Source: an uncultured Bacteroidota bacterium
GTDB taxonomy: Bacteria; Bacteroidota; Bacteroidia; B-17B0; Aurantibacillaceae
Length of the DNA stretch: 64,000 nucleotides
NCBI GenBank assembly: GCA_937873155.1
Contig: CALMVZ010000011.1
Coordinates: forward strand, 248,001 to 312,000
Direction: 5' to 3'
Shown: one piece after another, positions 33,493-41,459 of the stretch
How positions within the stretch are numbered: the first letter of the stretch is position 1
Layout: each line of letters starts with the position of its first letter
Notes under the pieces: model-generated
Told to the model about the DNA's origin: nothing
Seen by the model: the letters and a program-made list of their open reading frames with translations, nothing else
The model's database searches: none
Program-made: the position numbers and the translations under genes

Positions 33493-33896
33493 AAGTCAGG
33501 TTTATATTCTACGAATAAATTGATCCAGATGGCACGTGCCATTCTGAACACAACCGGAAAAAGGCCAATAATAATTGAGAGGAGAAATATAAGATGAGGG
33601 GCTATTTCCCAACCATAAAAATGAAACACGGTTAAGTGTACTATAACCGCGATAACGGTTGTAAGCGCGTGGCTGATCATCATCGCGCCATAATAAAAAC
33701 CCGTTTCCCTGACAAGATCTAATCCGCAAACCGGACAATTCTTCGGCATTTTGTCTAACGTGCATAAGTTGTAAGGGTTCTTATTTAAGAATAAATATCC
33801 CTCTTGACACCGGGGACACTTTAGTCTTAAGATACTATATAACCTTTTTCCTTTATGAAAAGGGTTAATTTGGTATATAAACGGTTTATTTCGCAT
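33489..33896 (-). CDS. DUF983 zinc-ribbon membrane protein
   Basis: 135 aa. Two CPxC knuckles (CPRC at about 28-31 and CPVC at about 55-58) precede the DUF983 signature GFYYGAMMISHALTTV. Two hydrophobic segments (about 70-93 and 99-119). Function unknown in the family; often near cytochrome oxidase genes. It starts 15 bases after the SulP stop and may be the last gene of the pckA-SulP run. Confidence 0.88.
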   Translation of the reverse strand: MRNKPFIYQINPFHKGKRLYSILRLKCPRCQEGYLFLNKNPYNLCTLDKMPKNCPVCGLDLVRETGFYYGAMMISHALTTVIAVIVHLTVFHFYGWEIAPHLIFLLSIIIGLFPVVFRMARAIWINLFVEYKPDF

Positions 33897-33911
33897 TTAA
33901 TCTTGAAAGTA

Positions 33912-35453
33912 TTAATGAGCGGAAACAATTTTTATCTTTTCAATTCCTTTAAGTTGCAATTTAATATGTCTTTCGTGGGCCTTTGTGCTAAATGAGGTAA
34001 TAACTTCCAAAACGTCATAATCAATAAAATTACATTCACTTCCGTCGATGACCAGGGAGGAATACTCAGGTAGTTGATCAAGAACTTTTTTTAATCTTAC
34101 TTTATTAAGAAAAGTAACGTTAGTGTTCAATTTTATATAATATGCATTAATACCCGAATTGTCAGTTGCGGTTAATCTATAATCCGCCTTAAAATTATTT
34201 CGGATGATGAAGTAAATTGACAGTAATAACCCAATGCCCACGCCGAGTAATAGGTCTGTTGAAAGTATCCCGAATATGGTAAGCACAAAAGGAATGAATT
34301 GGTTCCATCCTAAACGCCATATATTTTTATAATGCGCGGGTCGAGTTAAATTATATCCCGTAATAATTAAAATGCTTGCAAGTGAAGCCAAAGGAATTTT
34401 ATTAAGCAAAAAAGGAATGGTTACTACTGATACTAATAGAAATATTCCATGCGTTATGGCTGACATTTTTGTTCTACCGCCGGCATCTATATTGGCTGAA
34501 CCTCTTACTATAACGGAGGTAATTGGAATAGCACCCAAGAGGCCACAGGTTATATTTCCAATTCCCTGAGCAATCAATTCCCGGTCAATTGGGGTGATCC
34601 GATTATGCTTATCAATTTTGTCGATCGCCTCAATTGAAAGCAGAGATTCAACAGTCGCAATAACTCCGATCAATAAACCGTTTTTCCAAATGTCAACAGT
34701 AGAAAATAATTTACTTAAATCGGGAAATTGAATAGCTGAAAAGATATCTGTTGGTACGCGTATCATATTTTCAGCTTTCAACGCAAAGATAGAATCAGTA
34801 CTAATAAATAACCCGCTCAAGATAGAACCTAAAACCACTATAACCAAGGCTAAAGGCAAACGTACACTTTTGCTTTTAAAGTAAGGCGATCCGAAAAAAA
34901 TAAAGATCAGCAATGAAATTGCAGTTATTAAAACAGGCCCATTTGCAAGTTGCATATTAACTGCGCTTTGACTATCAGAGAAAAAAGAAAAAATATCAGA
35001 CCAAAAATCAGATTGTTCATATCCTAAAGCGATTGGTATTTGGTTTGTAATTAATATTAGCCCTATTGCAGCCAACATGCCTTTTATAACAGCCGAAGGA
35101 AAATAACTAACAATTATTCCCCACTTAAGCACCCCAAGTAGAAATTGAAATAGCCCGGCGATAATCACTGTTAGCAAAAAAACGCGATAATCACCTAATG
35201 AAACTATTGCGCCCGCGACTATTGTTGATAAGCCGGCAGCAGGGCCCGAGACTCCGAGTTGAGACCCACTGATAATCGAAACTACCAAGCCGCCTATTAT
35301 GCCGGAAATCAAGCCGGCATAAACCGGTGCGCCAGAGGCAAGTGCTATTCCCATGCACAAGGGCAATGCAATAAGAAAAACCGACAAGCCGGCGAATAGA
35401 TCATGCTTTAACCAGACTTTGAAATAGTATCTTAATTTTCTGTCGGGAAACAT
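33912..35453 (-). CDS. SulP-family inorganic anion transporter with STAS domain
   Basis: 513 aa. About 12 membrane segments with the SulP signature LSVFLIALPLCMGIALASGAP..AGLISGIIGG and GSQLGVSGPAAGLSTI, and a central ESLLSIEAIDKIDKHNRITPIDRELIAQGIGN. The C-terminal STAS domain (about 420-513) has SLVIDGSECNFIDYD in the position of the conserved loop. Likely a bicarbonate or sulfate transporter; no carbonic anhydrase is adjacent, so the ion is undetermined. A 36-codon reading frame lies directly upstream. Confidence 0.92.
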   Translation of the reverse strand: MFPDRKLRYYFKVWLKHDLFAGLSVFLIALPLCMGIALASGAPVYAGLISGIIGGLVVSIISGSQLGVSGPAAGLSTIVAGAIVSLGDYRVFLLTVIIAGLFQFLLGVLKWGIIVSYFPSAVIKGMLAAIGLILITNQIPIALGYEQSDFWSDIFSFFSDSQSAVNMQLANGPVLITAISLLIFIFFGSPYFKSKSVRLPLALVIVVLGSILSGLFISTDSIFALKAENMIRVPTDIFSAIQFPDLSKLFSTVDIWKNGLLIGVIATVESLLSIEAIDKIDKHNRITPIDRELIAQGIGNITCGLLGAIPITSVIVRGSANIDAGGRTKMSAITHGIFLLVSVVTIPFLLNKIPLASLASILIITGYNLTRPAHYKNIWRLGWNQFIPFVLTIFGILSTDLLLGVGIGLLLSIYFIIRNNFKADYRLTATDNSGINAYYIKLNTNVTFLNKVRLKKVLDQLPEYSSLVIDGSECNFIDYDVLEVITSFSTKAHERHIKLQLKGIEKIKIVSAH

Positions 35454-35454
35454 T

Positions 35455-35565
35455 TTACAGAATAAAAATTGTGGCGATTATCATTATAACAATAATGATG
35501 AGATATTGCCATATATCGACAAAATAACTGCCATATTTTTTATATAAATCAAGCAGCTGTTTCAT
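35455..35565 (-). CDS. Possible small membrane protein, 36 aa
   Basis: A short reading frame from ATG 35565 to TAA 35455. It encodes MKQLLDLYKKYG, then a hydrophobic helix (about residues 15-36, with YLIIIVIMIIA). The ATG overlaps the 3' end of the spermidine-synthase-like gene by 17 bases, and the stop lies one base before the SulP ATG. The tight fit and clean amphipathic-plus-transmembrane design favour a real gene, but there is no homology evidence. Confidence 0.4.
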   Translation of the reverse strand: MKQLLDLYKKYGSYFVDIWQYLIIIVIMIIATIFIL

Positions 35566-36271
35566 TTCCTTTTATAGTTTTTTGTCTCGTGTCTCTTCCG
35601 GCATTAACGCATATGATCTTGTTTTCCACTCCATGTTCAGCATAGGATAAAAAACTCAACGTTCCAAAAGCTTGCGACATTTCATAGACCAAATTATTAT
35701 ACTCTTTTTCTTTGGTTTTACTTCCCAACATTTTGTTAAATAAAACTACAGTATTATTATGGGATATATTATAAAGCGAAAAAACAAACTCTTTTGAATG
35801 AAACTCACTTGGAACTTCATCGTTAATATATAGATCAATAATAATTAAGTCGTACTCTAAAACATTTTTCCTGACAAAGCTGAATGCGTCTTCGTTTACA
35901 ATGGTAAGATCCGTATAACCGGCAAGGTTGAAGTATTTATATCCTAATTGAATTACGATCGGATCTATTTCTACAGCTGTTATAGGGATATTTAAAGTGT
36001 ATTTTTCCTTAAGTAATTGGATCACACTTCCACCACCCAAACCTAATACCAAACAGTTAGAGACATTTAAAGTGTTTAATTTTATATCTCTGAATGTGTG
36101 TTCAAATATATTATACAGACTTCCAAATGAATAATTTGCATTTTCAGAATTCATCACGTGCTTACCCTTACTTAATAAAACTTCAAGAAAACTATTATAT
36201 TGACTTGACGTTGCCTCTAACTGCAATGGGAAAATATAACTAATTATTTCTATAAGCTTTCCGGGTTTCAT
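35549..36271 (-). CDS. Spermidine-synthase-like methyltransferase-fold protein
   Basis: 240 aa. A Rossmann core like spermidine synthase: NCLVLGLGGGSVIQLLKEKY (glycine-rich strand-loop, about 92-112), TAVEIDPIVIQLGYKYFNL (acidic ligand) and DLIIIDLYINDEVPSEFHSKEF. The aminopropyltransferase gatekeeper motif is not obvious, so it may be an SpeE-like paralogue with another role. It overlaps the upstream small gene by 4 bases in a run of unknown genes between pckA and the SulP transporter. Confidence 0.75.
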   Translation of the reverse strand: MKPGKLIEIISYIFPLQLEATSSQYNSFLEVLLSKGKHVMNSENANYSFGSLYNIFEHTFRDIKLNTLNVSNCLVLGLGGGSVIQLLKEKYTLNIPITAVEIDPIVIQLGYKYFNLAGYTDLTIVNEDAFSFVRKNVLEYDLIIIDLYINDEVPSEFHSKEFVFSLYNISHNNTVVLFNKMLGSKTKEKEYNNLVYEMSQAFGTLSFLSYAEHGVENKIICVNAGRDTRQKTIKGNETAA

Positions 36272-36501
36272 ACTTTCGCTTGTATTAGATATAATAACAT
36301 TTCTACTTGTTTATCGAGTTCTTTGCTTTTCCCCCTTTGAGAATCCAAAAAGCGAGTAAAGAAAAAAACGTAGACTTCATCCGTTAAGATATTTTCCTCA
36401 TTAACGTTTTCAAATCCGAAAAGCTTTAGTTTTTTTACGCCTTCATCTACAAGATCTGAGAAACCTATATTTCTATTACTTATAGGGGTCGGCTTTTTCA
36501 T
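36268..36501 (-). CDS. Hypothetical protein, about 77 aa
   Basis: From the ATG at 36501; the frame opens ten codons earlier at 36531, inside the preceding gene. A soluble, charged protein: GFSDLVDEGVKKLKLFGFENVNEENILTDEVYVFFFTRFL, then SKELDKQVEMLLYLIQAKV. No family recognised. It overlaps the spermidine-synthase-like gene by 4 bases and follows a methyltransferase gene, so it is probably part of the same transcript. Confidence 0.6.
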   Translation of the reverse strand: MKKPTPISNRNIGFSDLVDEGVKKLKLFGFENVNEENILTDEVYVFFFTRFLDSQRGKSKELDKQVEMLLYLIQAKV

Positions 36502-36512
36502 ATTCTGCTGTT

Positions 36513-37109
36513 CTATTTTTCCTTTATCCAAAATTTGAGATCACCGCCGTAAAACTTATCAACCATTTTATAGGAAGCTGGTACTTCTGAATTGCACCCG
36601 TGATATGTGGCCAATCTTGTCCCAATTTTAGCTGTCGCCAATTGTGCCCTGGTATGTTGTATGTAAATGCAATAAAAATCTTCAGATAACAAAATATTAT
36701 CATCCATTCTTAAAAAAGGAACTATGTTTTCATGGAACGGATTATATAAGTAAAACGCGCTAAATTCCCCGAATTGAAACTCAGTAATATTTCCGTGAAT
36801 TATTTTCGCATTTTTCGTGCCGAAGTATCTAAAAACATCTTCGGCAATTTTCACCAGATGGGAACGCATTTCGATTCCGGTAAAATTGCTATTGGTATTT
36901 AAAGCGCCAAACAAACAAAATTTTCCTACTCCTGCTCCAATGTCTAAAATATTTCTATTATCGCTTCCTGATAGCCATTTGGCCGCTTGAATTGCAATAC
37001 TTGCAGGCGTGAAAAAACGTTTCGATTTCATCATTATCTTTTCAGGCAAGAGCAAATCAAAAGCATCTTCATCCAAATTACTGCTGGCTTCATTTTTCAC
37101 TTTGTTCAT
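36513..37109 (-). CDS. SAM-dependent methyltransferase-like protein
   Basis: 198 aa. Class I methyltransferase core: NILDIGAGVGKFCLFGAL (motif I, about 54-71), FTGIEMRSHLVKIAEDVF (acidic motif II), AKIIHGNITEF and AFYLYNPFHENIVPF, where an NPF follows the hydrophobic strand as in some N-methyltransferases. The target is unknown. Its ATG shares a base with the stop of the preceding small gene. Confidence 0.78.
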   Translation of the reverse strand: MNKVKNEASSNLDEDAFDLLLPEKIMMKSKRFFTPASIAIQAAKWLSGSDNRNILDIGAGVGKFCLFGALNTNSNFTGIEMRSHLVKIAEDVFRYFGTKNAKIIHGNITEFQFGEFSAFYLYNPFHENIVPFLRMDDNILLSEDFYCIYIQHTRAQLATAKIGTRLATYHGCNSEVPASYKMVDKFYGGDLKFWIKEK

Positions 37110-37372
37110 TATTTAATTTTAACGGACCACTCTAAAAAATCTTCTCTGAATAAAAGCTCATATCCTTCTCCAAGAAAACCGTTTTCAGAAAACTTAAATA
37201 AATATTTCAGGTTATTGGGGTTGTTTCCTTTGTTAATGGAAAAAGGTTCACCTAACACACTTTCTATTTCTGCTTTTGTCATTCCTCTTTTGATCCTGAT
37301 CATTTTCGATCCCTTCCTGATCAAATAGAAATTTGAAGGCGAGAGAATAACTTGCTTTTTATATTCTCTCAT
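37109..37372 (-). CDS. Small hypothetical protein with a BamE/SmpA-like motif
   Basis: 87 aa from ATG 37372, which overlaps the pckA stop by 14 bases; an internal ATG (residue 24) is an alternative. The segment RGMTKAEIESVLGEPFSINKG resembles the G-M-T-x-x-x-V-x-x-x-L-G-x-P helix of BamE/SmpA-like folds. The rest (LKYLFKFSENGFLGEGYELLFREDFLEWS) is beta-like. No signal peptide, so it is not a typical OmlA lipoprotein. Function unknown. Confidence 0.6.
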   Translation of the reverse strand: MREYKKQVILSPSNFYLIRKGSKMIRIKRGMTKAEIESVLGEPFSINKGNNPNNLKYLFKFSENGFLGEGYELLFREDFLEWSVKIK

Positions 37373-38966
37373 AGATCTTTGGGGCTCCGGTCATTATTTC
37401 TTCATTGGCAAAATCTTTATAGGCGCTAAAGTTATTTACAAATGCTTCCGCAAGTTTTTTAGCCGTTTCATCATATTCACCCTTGTTTTTCCAGGTATTT
37501 GCCGGATCTAAGATTTCAGAAGGAACATCAGGGCAGGATATAGGCATCTGCAATCCGAACACAGGATGATCGATATACCCTACCTTGTTCAATTGCCCCG
37601 ATAAGGCCGCTGTGATCATTGCGCGTGTATATCTTAAACTAATCCGCTCTCCGGTTCCGTAACTTCCTCCTGTCCACCCTGTGTTAATTAACCATACGTT
37701 TATTTTATTCTCTTTTAATTTTTCACCCAATAGCTCCGCGTATTTTGTTGGATGAAGTGGTAGAAATGGCTTACCAAAACAAGCTGAAAAAGTGGTTTGA
37801 GGTTCGGTGATCCCTGCTTCAGTACCTGCAACTTTTGCGGTATAACCCGAAATAAAATGAAACATGGCCTGACCAACTGTTAATTTAGAAATTGGAGGAA
37901 GGACTCCGAATGCATCTGCAGTTAAAAAGAATATGTTTTTTGGGGCCTTACCCATTGATGGTTCAACCGCATTATCTATAAAATCGATCGGGTAAGCAGC
38001 TCTTGTGTTTTCTGTTATGGATACGTCCTCGTAATTAACGGCTTTTGTCCCATCATAACATTTGACATTTTCCAACAACGTTCCGAATTTAATAGCGCCA
38101 AAAATTTGTGGCTCTTTTTCTTTAGTTAGATTAACGCATTTGGCGTAGCAACCGCCTTCAAAATTAAATACCGAATCTTCATCCCATCCATGTTCATCAT
38201 CTCCAATAAGTTTTCTGTTAGGGTCAGCTGATAGAGTCGTTTTACCGGTGCCTGATAACCCAAAGAAAACAGCTGTATCGCCACCCGCCCCGATATTGGC
38301 ACTACAATGCATTGATAATACCTTTTTTTCATGAGGTAAAATATAATTGAGCACAGTAAATATTCCTTTCTTAATTTCACCGGTATATGCTGAACCGCCA
38401 ATGAGAATGATTTTCTTGGTAAAATCTATTATGGTAAAATTATGTGCCCGCGTGCCGTCTGTTTTAGGGTCAGCTTTAAAACTTGGTGCACATAAGATCG
38501 TCCATTCCGCTTTAAAATTTTCCAATTCGTTTTCCGCCGGCCTTAAAAAAAGATTATGCGCAAATAAACTTTGCCATGGCATTTCAGTTACTACCCGGAT
38601 ATTTAATTTATACTTGGGACTGGCACAGGCATAACACTCTTTTATATAAATTTCGCGGTCCGCTAAATGGCTGATGACCTTTTCATACAGGTTGTAGAAT
38701 GATTCTACCGAAAACTTATTGTTAACTTCGCCCCACCAAACGGAATCTCTTGTCTTAATATCTTCTACTACAAACTTGTCCTTTGGTGAGCGGCCCGTAA
38801 ACTCTCCGGTATTACAGGCTAATGCACCGCTACTTGTTAAAATACCTTGCTCTTTAGATATAGTTTCTTCAACGAGCTCTCGCACGCTCAAGTTTAATTT
38901 TGCATTCTTAGCTCTTGAGAGCCTTAATTCAGTTAAAACATTCTTTAGTCTTTCCGCGTTGCTCAT
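37359..38966 (-). CDS. pckA: ATP-dependent phosphoenolpyruvate carboxykinase
   Basis: 535 aa, full length. The kinase-1a P-loop is GLSGTGKTTLSADPNR (about 244-259) and kinase-2 is IGDDEHGW. The oxaloacetate-binding CNTGEFTGRSPKDKFVVED lies near the N-terminus, and NTGWTGGSYGTGERISLRYTRAMITA is conserved. It converts oxaloacetate plus ATP to PEP plus CO2 in gluconeogenesis, or runs in reverse during fermentation. A perfect minus-strand TACCTTTG lies at 39001-38994. A Crp/Fnr-type site at 39071-39082 is 82.5 bp away, not in the geometry used elsewhere. Confidence 0.97.
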   Translation of the reverse strand: MSNAERLKNVLTELRLSRAKNAKLNLSVRELVEETISKEQGILTSSGALACNTGEFTGRSPKDKFVVEDIKTRDSVWWGEVNNKFSVESFYNLYEKVISHLADREIYIKECYACASPKYKLNIRVVTEMPWQSLFAHNLFLRPAENELENFKAEWTILCAPSFKADPKTDGTRAHNFTIIDFTKKIILIGGSAYTGEIKKGIFTVLNYILPHEKKVLSMHCSANIGAGGDTAVFFGLSGTGKTTLSADPNRKLIGDDEHGWDEDSVFNFEGGCYAKCVNLTKEKEPQIFGAIKFGTLLENVKCYDGTKAVNYEDVSITENTRAAYPIDFIDNAVEPSMGKAPKNIFFLTADAFGVLPPISKLTVGQAMFHFISGYTAKVAGTEAGITEPQTTFSACFGKPFLPLHPTKYAELLGEKLKENKINVWLINTGWTGGSYGTGERISLRYTRAMITAALSGQLNKVGYIDHPVFGLQMPISCPDVPSEILDPANTWKNKGEYDETAKKLAEAFVNNFSAYKDFANEEIMTGAPKIYERI

Positions 38967-38993
38967 AGATCATAATGATTTAGAATTCTCATG

Positions 38994-39118
38994 CAAAGGT
39001 ATTTCCGATACTTATTAAAGTCTTTGATGCTCATTGCCCCTTTTATGAGATTCTTATTACAGTCAAAGTGTGACTTAAATCACATTTTTATTTAACCTCA
39101 GAATAAATCTTAACTTTG
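38994..39118. promoter_or_regulatory. pckA / Crp-Fnr gene intergenic promoters with one off-register site
   Basis: One symmetric site, TGAC-TTAA-ATCA (39071-39082; it extends to TGTGACTTAAATCACA, 39069-39084). Perfect -7 elements are TAACTTTG (39111-39118, plus, G 41.5 bp away) and TACCTTTG (39001-38994, minus, G 82.5 bp away). Neither spacing equals the 36.5 bp found at other promoters, so the control mode here may differ. The extended TGTGA half-sites are CRP-like. Confidence 0.65.
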
Positions 39119-39147
39119 GAACTCCTTTATCCATCGACAGATTAGTT

Positions 39148-39852
39148 ATGAATCCATTCGATTTCCCTTTCGAAAAATTTAATTTTGGCAGCGATTCTGT
39201 TTTGGAAGGATTATCGACGGAAGATAATCATATCCTGAATCGGAACATGGTTACTCATAGATACAAAAAAGGGGAGATATTATTTCGGGAGGGAAGTTAT
39301 CCGACAGGGATCTATTTTGTAAAAAAAGGCAAAGTAAAAAAATACACAACCGACAAAGACGGTCGCGAACAAATTATTTATATCTGCCAGGCCGGTGAAT
39401 TATTAGGTTACCATGCGCTAATTAGTCAGGAATATTTTCGAGATTCAGCCGCTGCATTAGAAGATTCTGCAATTTCTTTTATCCCAAAAGAAGATTTTCT
39501 TTTTGCATTAAATTTTTCGTCAACTTTATCTAACCGCTTATTAAAATGTTTAAGTCATGAATTTGGTGTGTTAGCGCACACAATATCTATTTTTGCAAAC
39601 AAAACAGTAAGGGAACGCCTAGCACTTAGCTTATTAATATTAAGAGATAAATACAAAAAAGACAGTGCTAAAGGTCAACCGGTAGAATTGAATTTAACTC
39701 GGGAGGATCTTGCAAAATTAGTAGGAACGGCCCGTGAAACTTTAGTAAGGCTATTGCAGGAATTTAAACAAGATGGTCTTATCGAAATTAATGGTCGGAA
39801 GATCATTCTTATTAAGGCCAAAGAGCTTTCAAAAATAGCGAATTTATACTAA
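39148..39852 (+). CDS. Crp/Fnr-family transcription regulator
   Basis: 234 aa. cNMP-binding beta roll (about 25-140: RYKKGEILFREGSYPTGIYFVKKGKVKKYT, then GREQIIYICQAGELLGYHAL), dimer helix, and a winged helix with LTREDLAKLVGTARETLVRLLQEF. The recognition helix has Arg-Glu-Thr-x-x-Arg as in CRP, unlike the Thr-Glu of the other two Crp-type proteins in the window. No cysteine cluster at the N-terminus. The beta roll is close in pattern to that of the REC-Crp fusion (IYNEGSTPRAVYFVKKGKVKTF), so the two look like paralogues. Confidence 0.93.
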   Translation: MNPFDFPFEKFNFGSDSVLEGLSTEDNHILNRNMVTHRYKKGEILFREGSYPTGIYFVKKGKVKKYTTDKDGREQIIYICQAGELLGYHALISQEYFRDSAAALEDSAISFIPKEDFLFALNFSSTLSNRLLKCLSHEFGVLAHTISIFANKTVRERLALSLLILRDKYKKDSAKGQPVELNLTREDLAKLVGTARETLVRLLQEFKQDGLIEINGRKIILIKAKELSKIANLY

Positions 39853-39880
39853 GATCAAGTGATTCCCGTTTAAGAATGGC

Positions 39881-40093
39881 TTATTTTTCTTTCGAAACGT
39901 TCATTAGCTTAATCGATTTTAACCCCCAACTTATAAAACACCAACCAAGACACGCTGTTCCCGCAAGATATAGTACAAGGAATACATAAACGTAATAATT
40001 ATTTCCCAAAAGCAAATGAGAGCAAACTAAAATAATCCCCAACGGAAAAGCAATAGCCAGCCGCATGATACGATTATTCACAGAAAGATCCAT
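39881..40093 (-). CDS. DUF2892-like small membrane protein
   Basis: 70 aa from ATG 40093; the frame is open to 40168, but that passes through both regulatory sites. MDLSVNNRIMRLAIAFPLGIIL resembles the N-R-I-x-R start of DUF2892 (YgaP C-terminal type) proteins. Two hydrophobic hairpin helices with AGTACLGWCFISWGL between. The family often sits by rhodanese or stress genes; function unknown. Leader predicted at about 5 bases behind a perfect TAGTTTTG. Confidence 0.7.
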   Translation of the reverse strand: MDLSVNNRIMRLAIAFPLGIILVCSHLLLGNNYYVYVFLVLYLAGTACLGWCFISWGLKSIKLMNVSKEK

Positions 40094-40102
40094 TTCTGGT
40101 TT

Positions 40103-40198
40103 CAAAACTAATAATAGAACACCAGGCCTCAACTGATCATTCTCATTGCTTCTACTGATAAGCATCATTTAAATTCATTGCGCTTATATCGATCTTTA
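40103..40198. promoter_or_regulatory. Divergent two-site Crp/Fnr-type promoter (DUF2892-like / paaABCD)
   Basis: TGAT-CATT-CTCA (40134-40145) and TGAT-AAGC-ATCA (40156-40167) are 22 bp apart. Minus -7 TAGTTTTG (40110-40103) is perfect. Plus -7 GATCTTTA (40191-40198) is degenerate but exactly in register. The -7 ends are 95 bp apart, as at the other divergent modules. Confidence 0.72.
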
Positions 40199-40210
40199 GA
40201 AAAAACTTTT

Positions 40211-41158
40211 ATGCACAACGAACATACCGATCAGCATTTTCAGTTAAGGATCGACACTGAAGGTCATATTGAACCTCGTGATTATATGCCTGAAGGATAT
40301 CGTAAACATTTGATCCGGCAAATTTCTCAGCACGCTCATTCTGAAGTTATAGGTATGCAGCCTGAAGGAAATTGGATAACCCGCGCACCTAGCTTAAGGG
40401 CCAAACAAATTTTACTTGCAAAGATCCAGGACGAAGGAGGACACGGATTGTACTTATACAGCGCCGCCGAAACACTTGGTATTTCAAGGGAAGAAATGAT
40501 AGAACAATTGCATTCAGGCAAAGCTAAATATTCAAATATATTTAATTACCCTGCTCTTAATTGGGCAGATATTGGCGCGATCGGATGGTTAGTGGACGGA
40601 GCTGCTATAGTGAATCAGGTTTCGTTACAGCGAACATCCTATGGTCCATACAGCCGTGCAATGGTACGTATTTGTAAGGAAGAAAGTTTTCATCAACGTC
40701 AAGGCTATGAGATAATGGCTAAAATGATGAATGGGACCAAAGAACAAAAAGAAATGGCTCAGGATGCGATGAACCGCTGGTGGTGGCCTGCTCTCATGAT
40801 GTTCGGCCCGCATGATAAAGACTCACCACACACAGGAGATGCGGTAAAATGGAAAATAAAAAGAGAATCGAACGATACGCTTCGCCAAAAATTCATTGAC
40901 AAAACAGTTCAACAAGCTGAATTGATCGGCTTAAAAATACCGGATAACGATATAAAATGGAATGAGAAAACAGAACACTATGACCATGGCGAGATCGACT
41001 GGAATGAATTTCACAGAGTGATAAAAGGAAATGGTCCTTGCAATAAACAACGGATGGATCATCATATTAAATATCACAACGAAGGCGCCTGGGTAAGAGA
41101 GGCAGCGGCGGCATACAAAACAAAAAAATTAAAGAAAGAAGAATTAGTAATAGGATAA
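40211..41158 (+). CDS. paaA: 1,2-phenylacetyl-CoA epoxidase subunit PaaA
   Basis: 315 aa from ATG 40211; an in-frame start at 40178 lies upstream of the predicted promoter start and is disfavoured. Ferritin-like di-iron oxygenase with [15 protein letters not shown] (E..H) and [14 protein letters not shown] (E..H) metal motifs, and the [12 protein letters not shown] segment specific to PaaA. It is the catalytic subunit that epoxidises the ring of phenylacetyl-CoA with O2. First gene of paaABCD; no reductase PaaE follows. Confidence 0.95.
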   Translation: MHNEHTDQHFQLRIDTEGHIEPRDYMPEGYRKHLIRQISQHAHSEVIGMQPEGNWITRAPSLRAKQILLAKIQDEGGHGLYLYSAAETLGISREEMIEQLHSGKAKYSNIFNYPALNWADIGAIGWLVDGAAIVNQVSLQRTSYGPYSRAMVRICKEESFHQRQGYEIMAKMMNGTKEQKEMAQDAMNRWWWPALMMFGPHDKDSPHTGDAVKWKIKRESNDTLRQKFIDKTVQQAELIGLKIPDNDIKWNEKTEHYDHGEIDWNEFHRVIKGNGPCNKQRMDHHIKYHNEGAWVREAAAAYKTKKLKKEELVIG

Positions 41159-41160
41159 TT

Positions 41161-41457
41161 ATGAAAACAACTAACGATACGCAATTCGATCTGTGGGAAG
41201 TATTCATCCAAAGCAAGCCGGGACTTCCGCATATACACGCAGGTAATGTACATGCATCAGATGCAAAAATGGCTTTACAAAATGCCCGTGATACTTATAC
41301 AAGACGCGGTGAAGGCACCAGTATTTGGGTGGTCCCATCTGCCAATATACGCGCCTCAAATCCGGATGATCATGAAATGTTATTCGATCCGTCGAATGAA
41401 AAAATGTTCCGCCATCCAACTTTTTATACAATGCCCGAAGGCGCTAAAAATATTTAA
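41161..41457 (+). CDS. paaB: 1,2-phenylacetyl-CoA epoxidase subunit PaaB
   Basis: 98 aa, usual PaaB length. LWEVFIQSKPGLPHIHAGNVHASDAKMALQNARDTYTRRGEGTSIWVVPS is the conserved region, read here with SANIRASNP following. PaaB bridges PaaA-PaaC units in the epoxidase complex. It starts 2 bases after paaA. Confidence 0.95.
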   Translation: MKTTNDTQFDLWEVFIQSKPGLPHIHAGNVHASDAKMALQNARDTYTRRGEGTSIWVVPSANIRASNPDDHEMLFDPSNEKMFRHPTFYTMPEGAKNI

Positions 41458-41459
41458 CT

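Noticed and set aside
39025-39036. TGAT-GCTC-ATTG as a class II site for pckA (in register with TACCTTTG at 39001-38994)
   Set aside because: Only one half-site fits the palindrome, and no partner lies 22 bp away. The position is right, but the sequence is too degenerate to claim.
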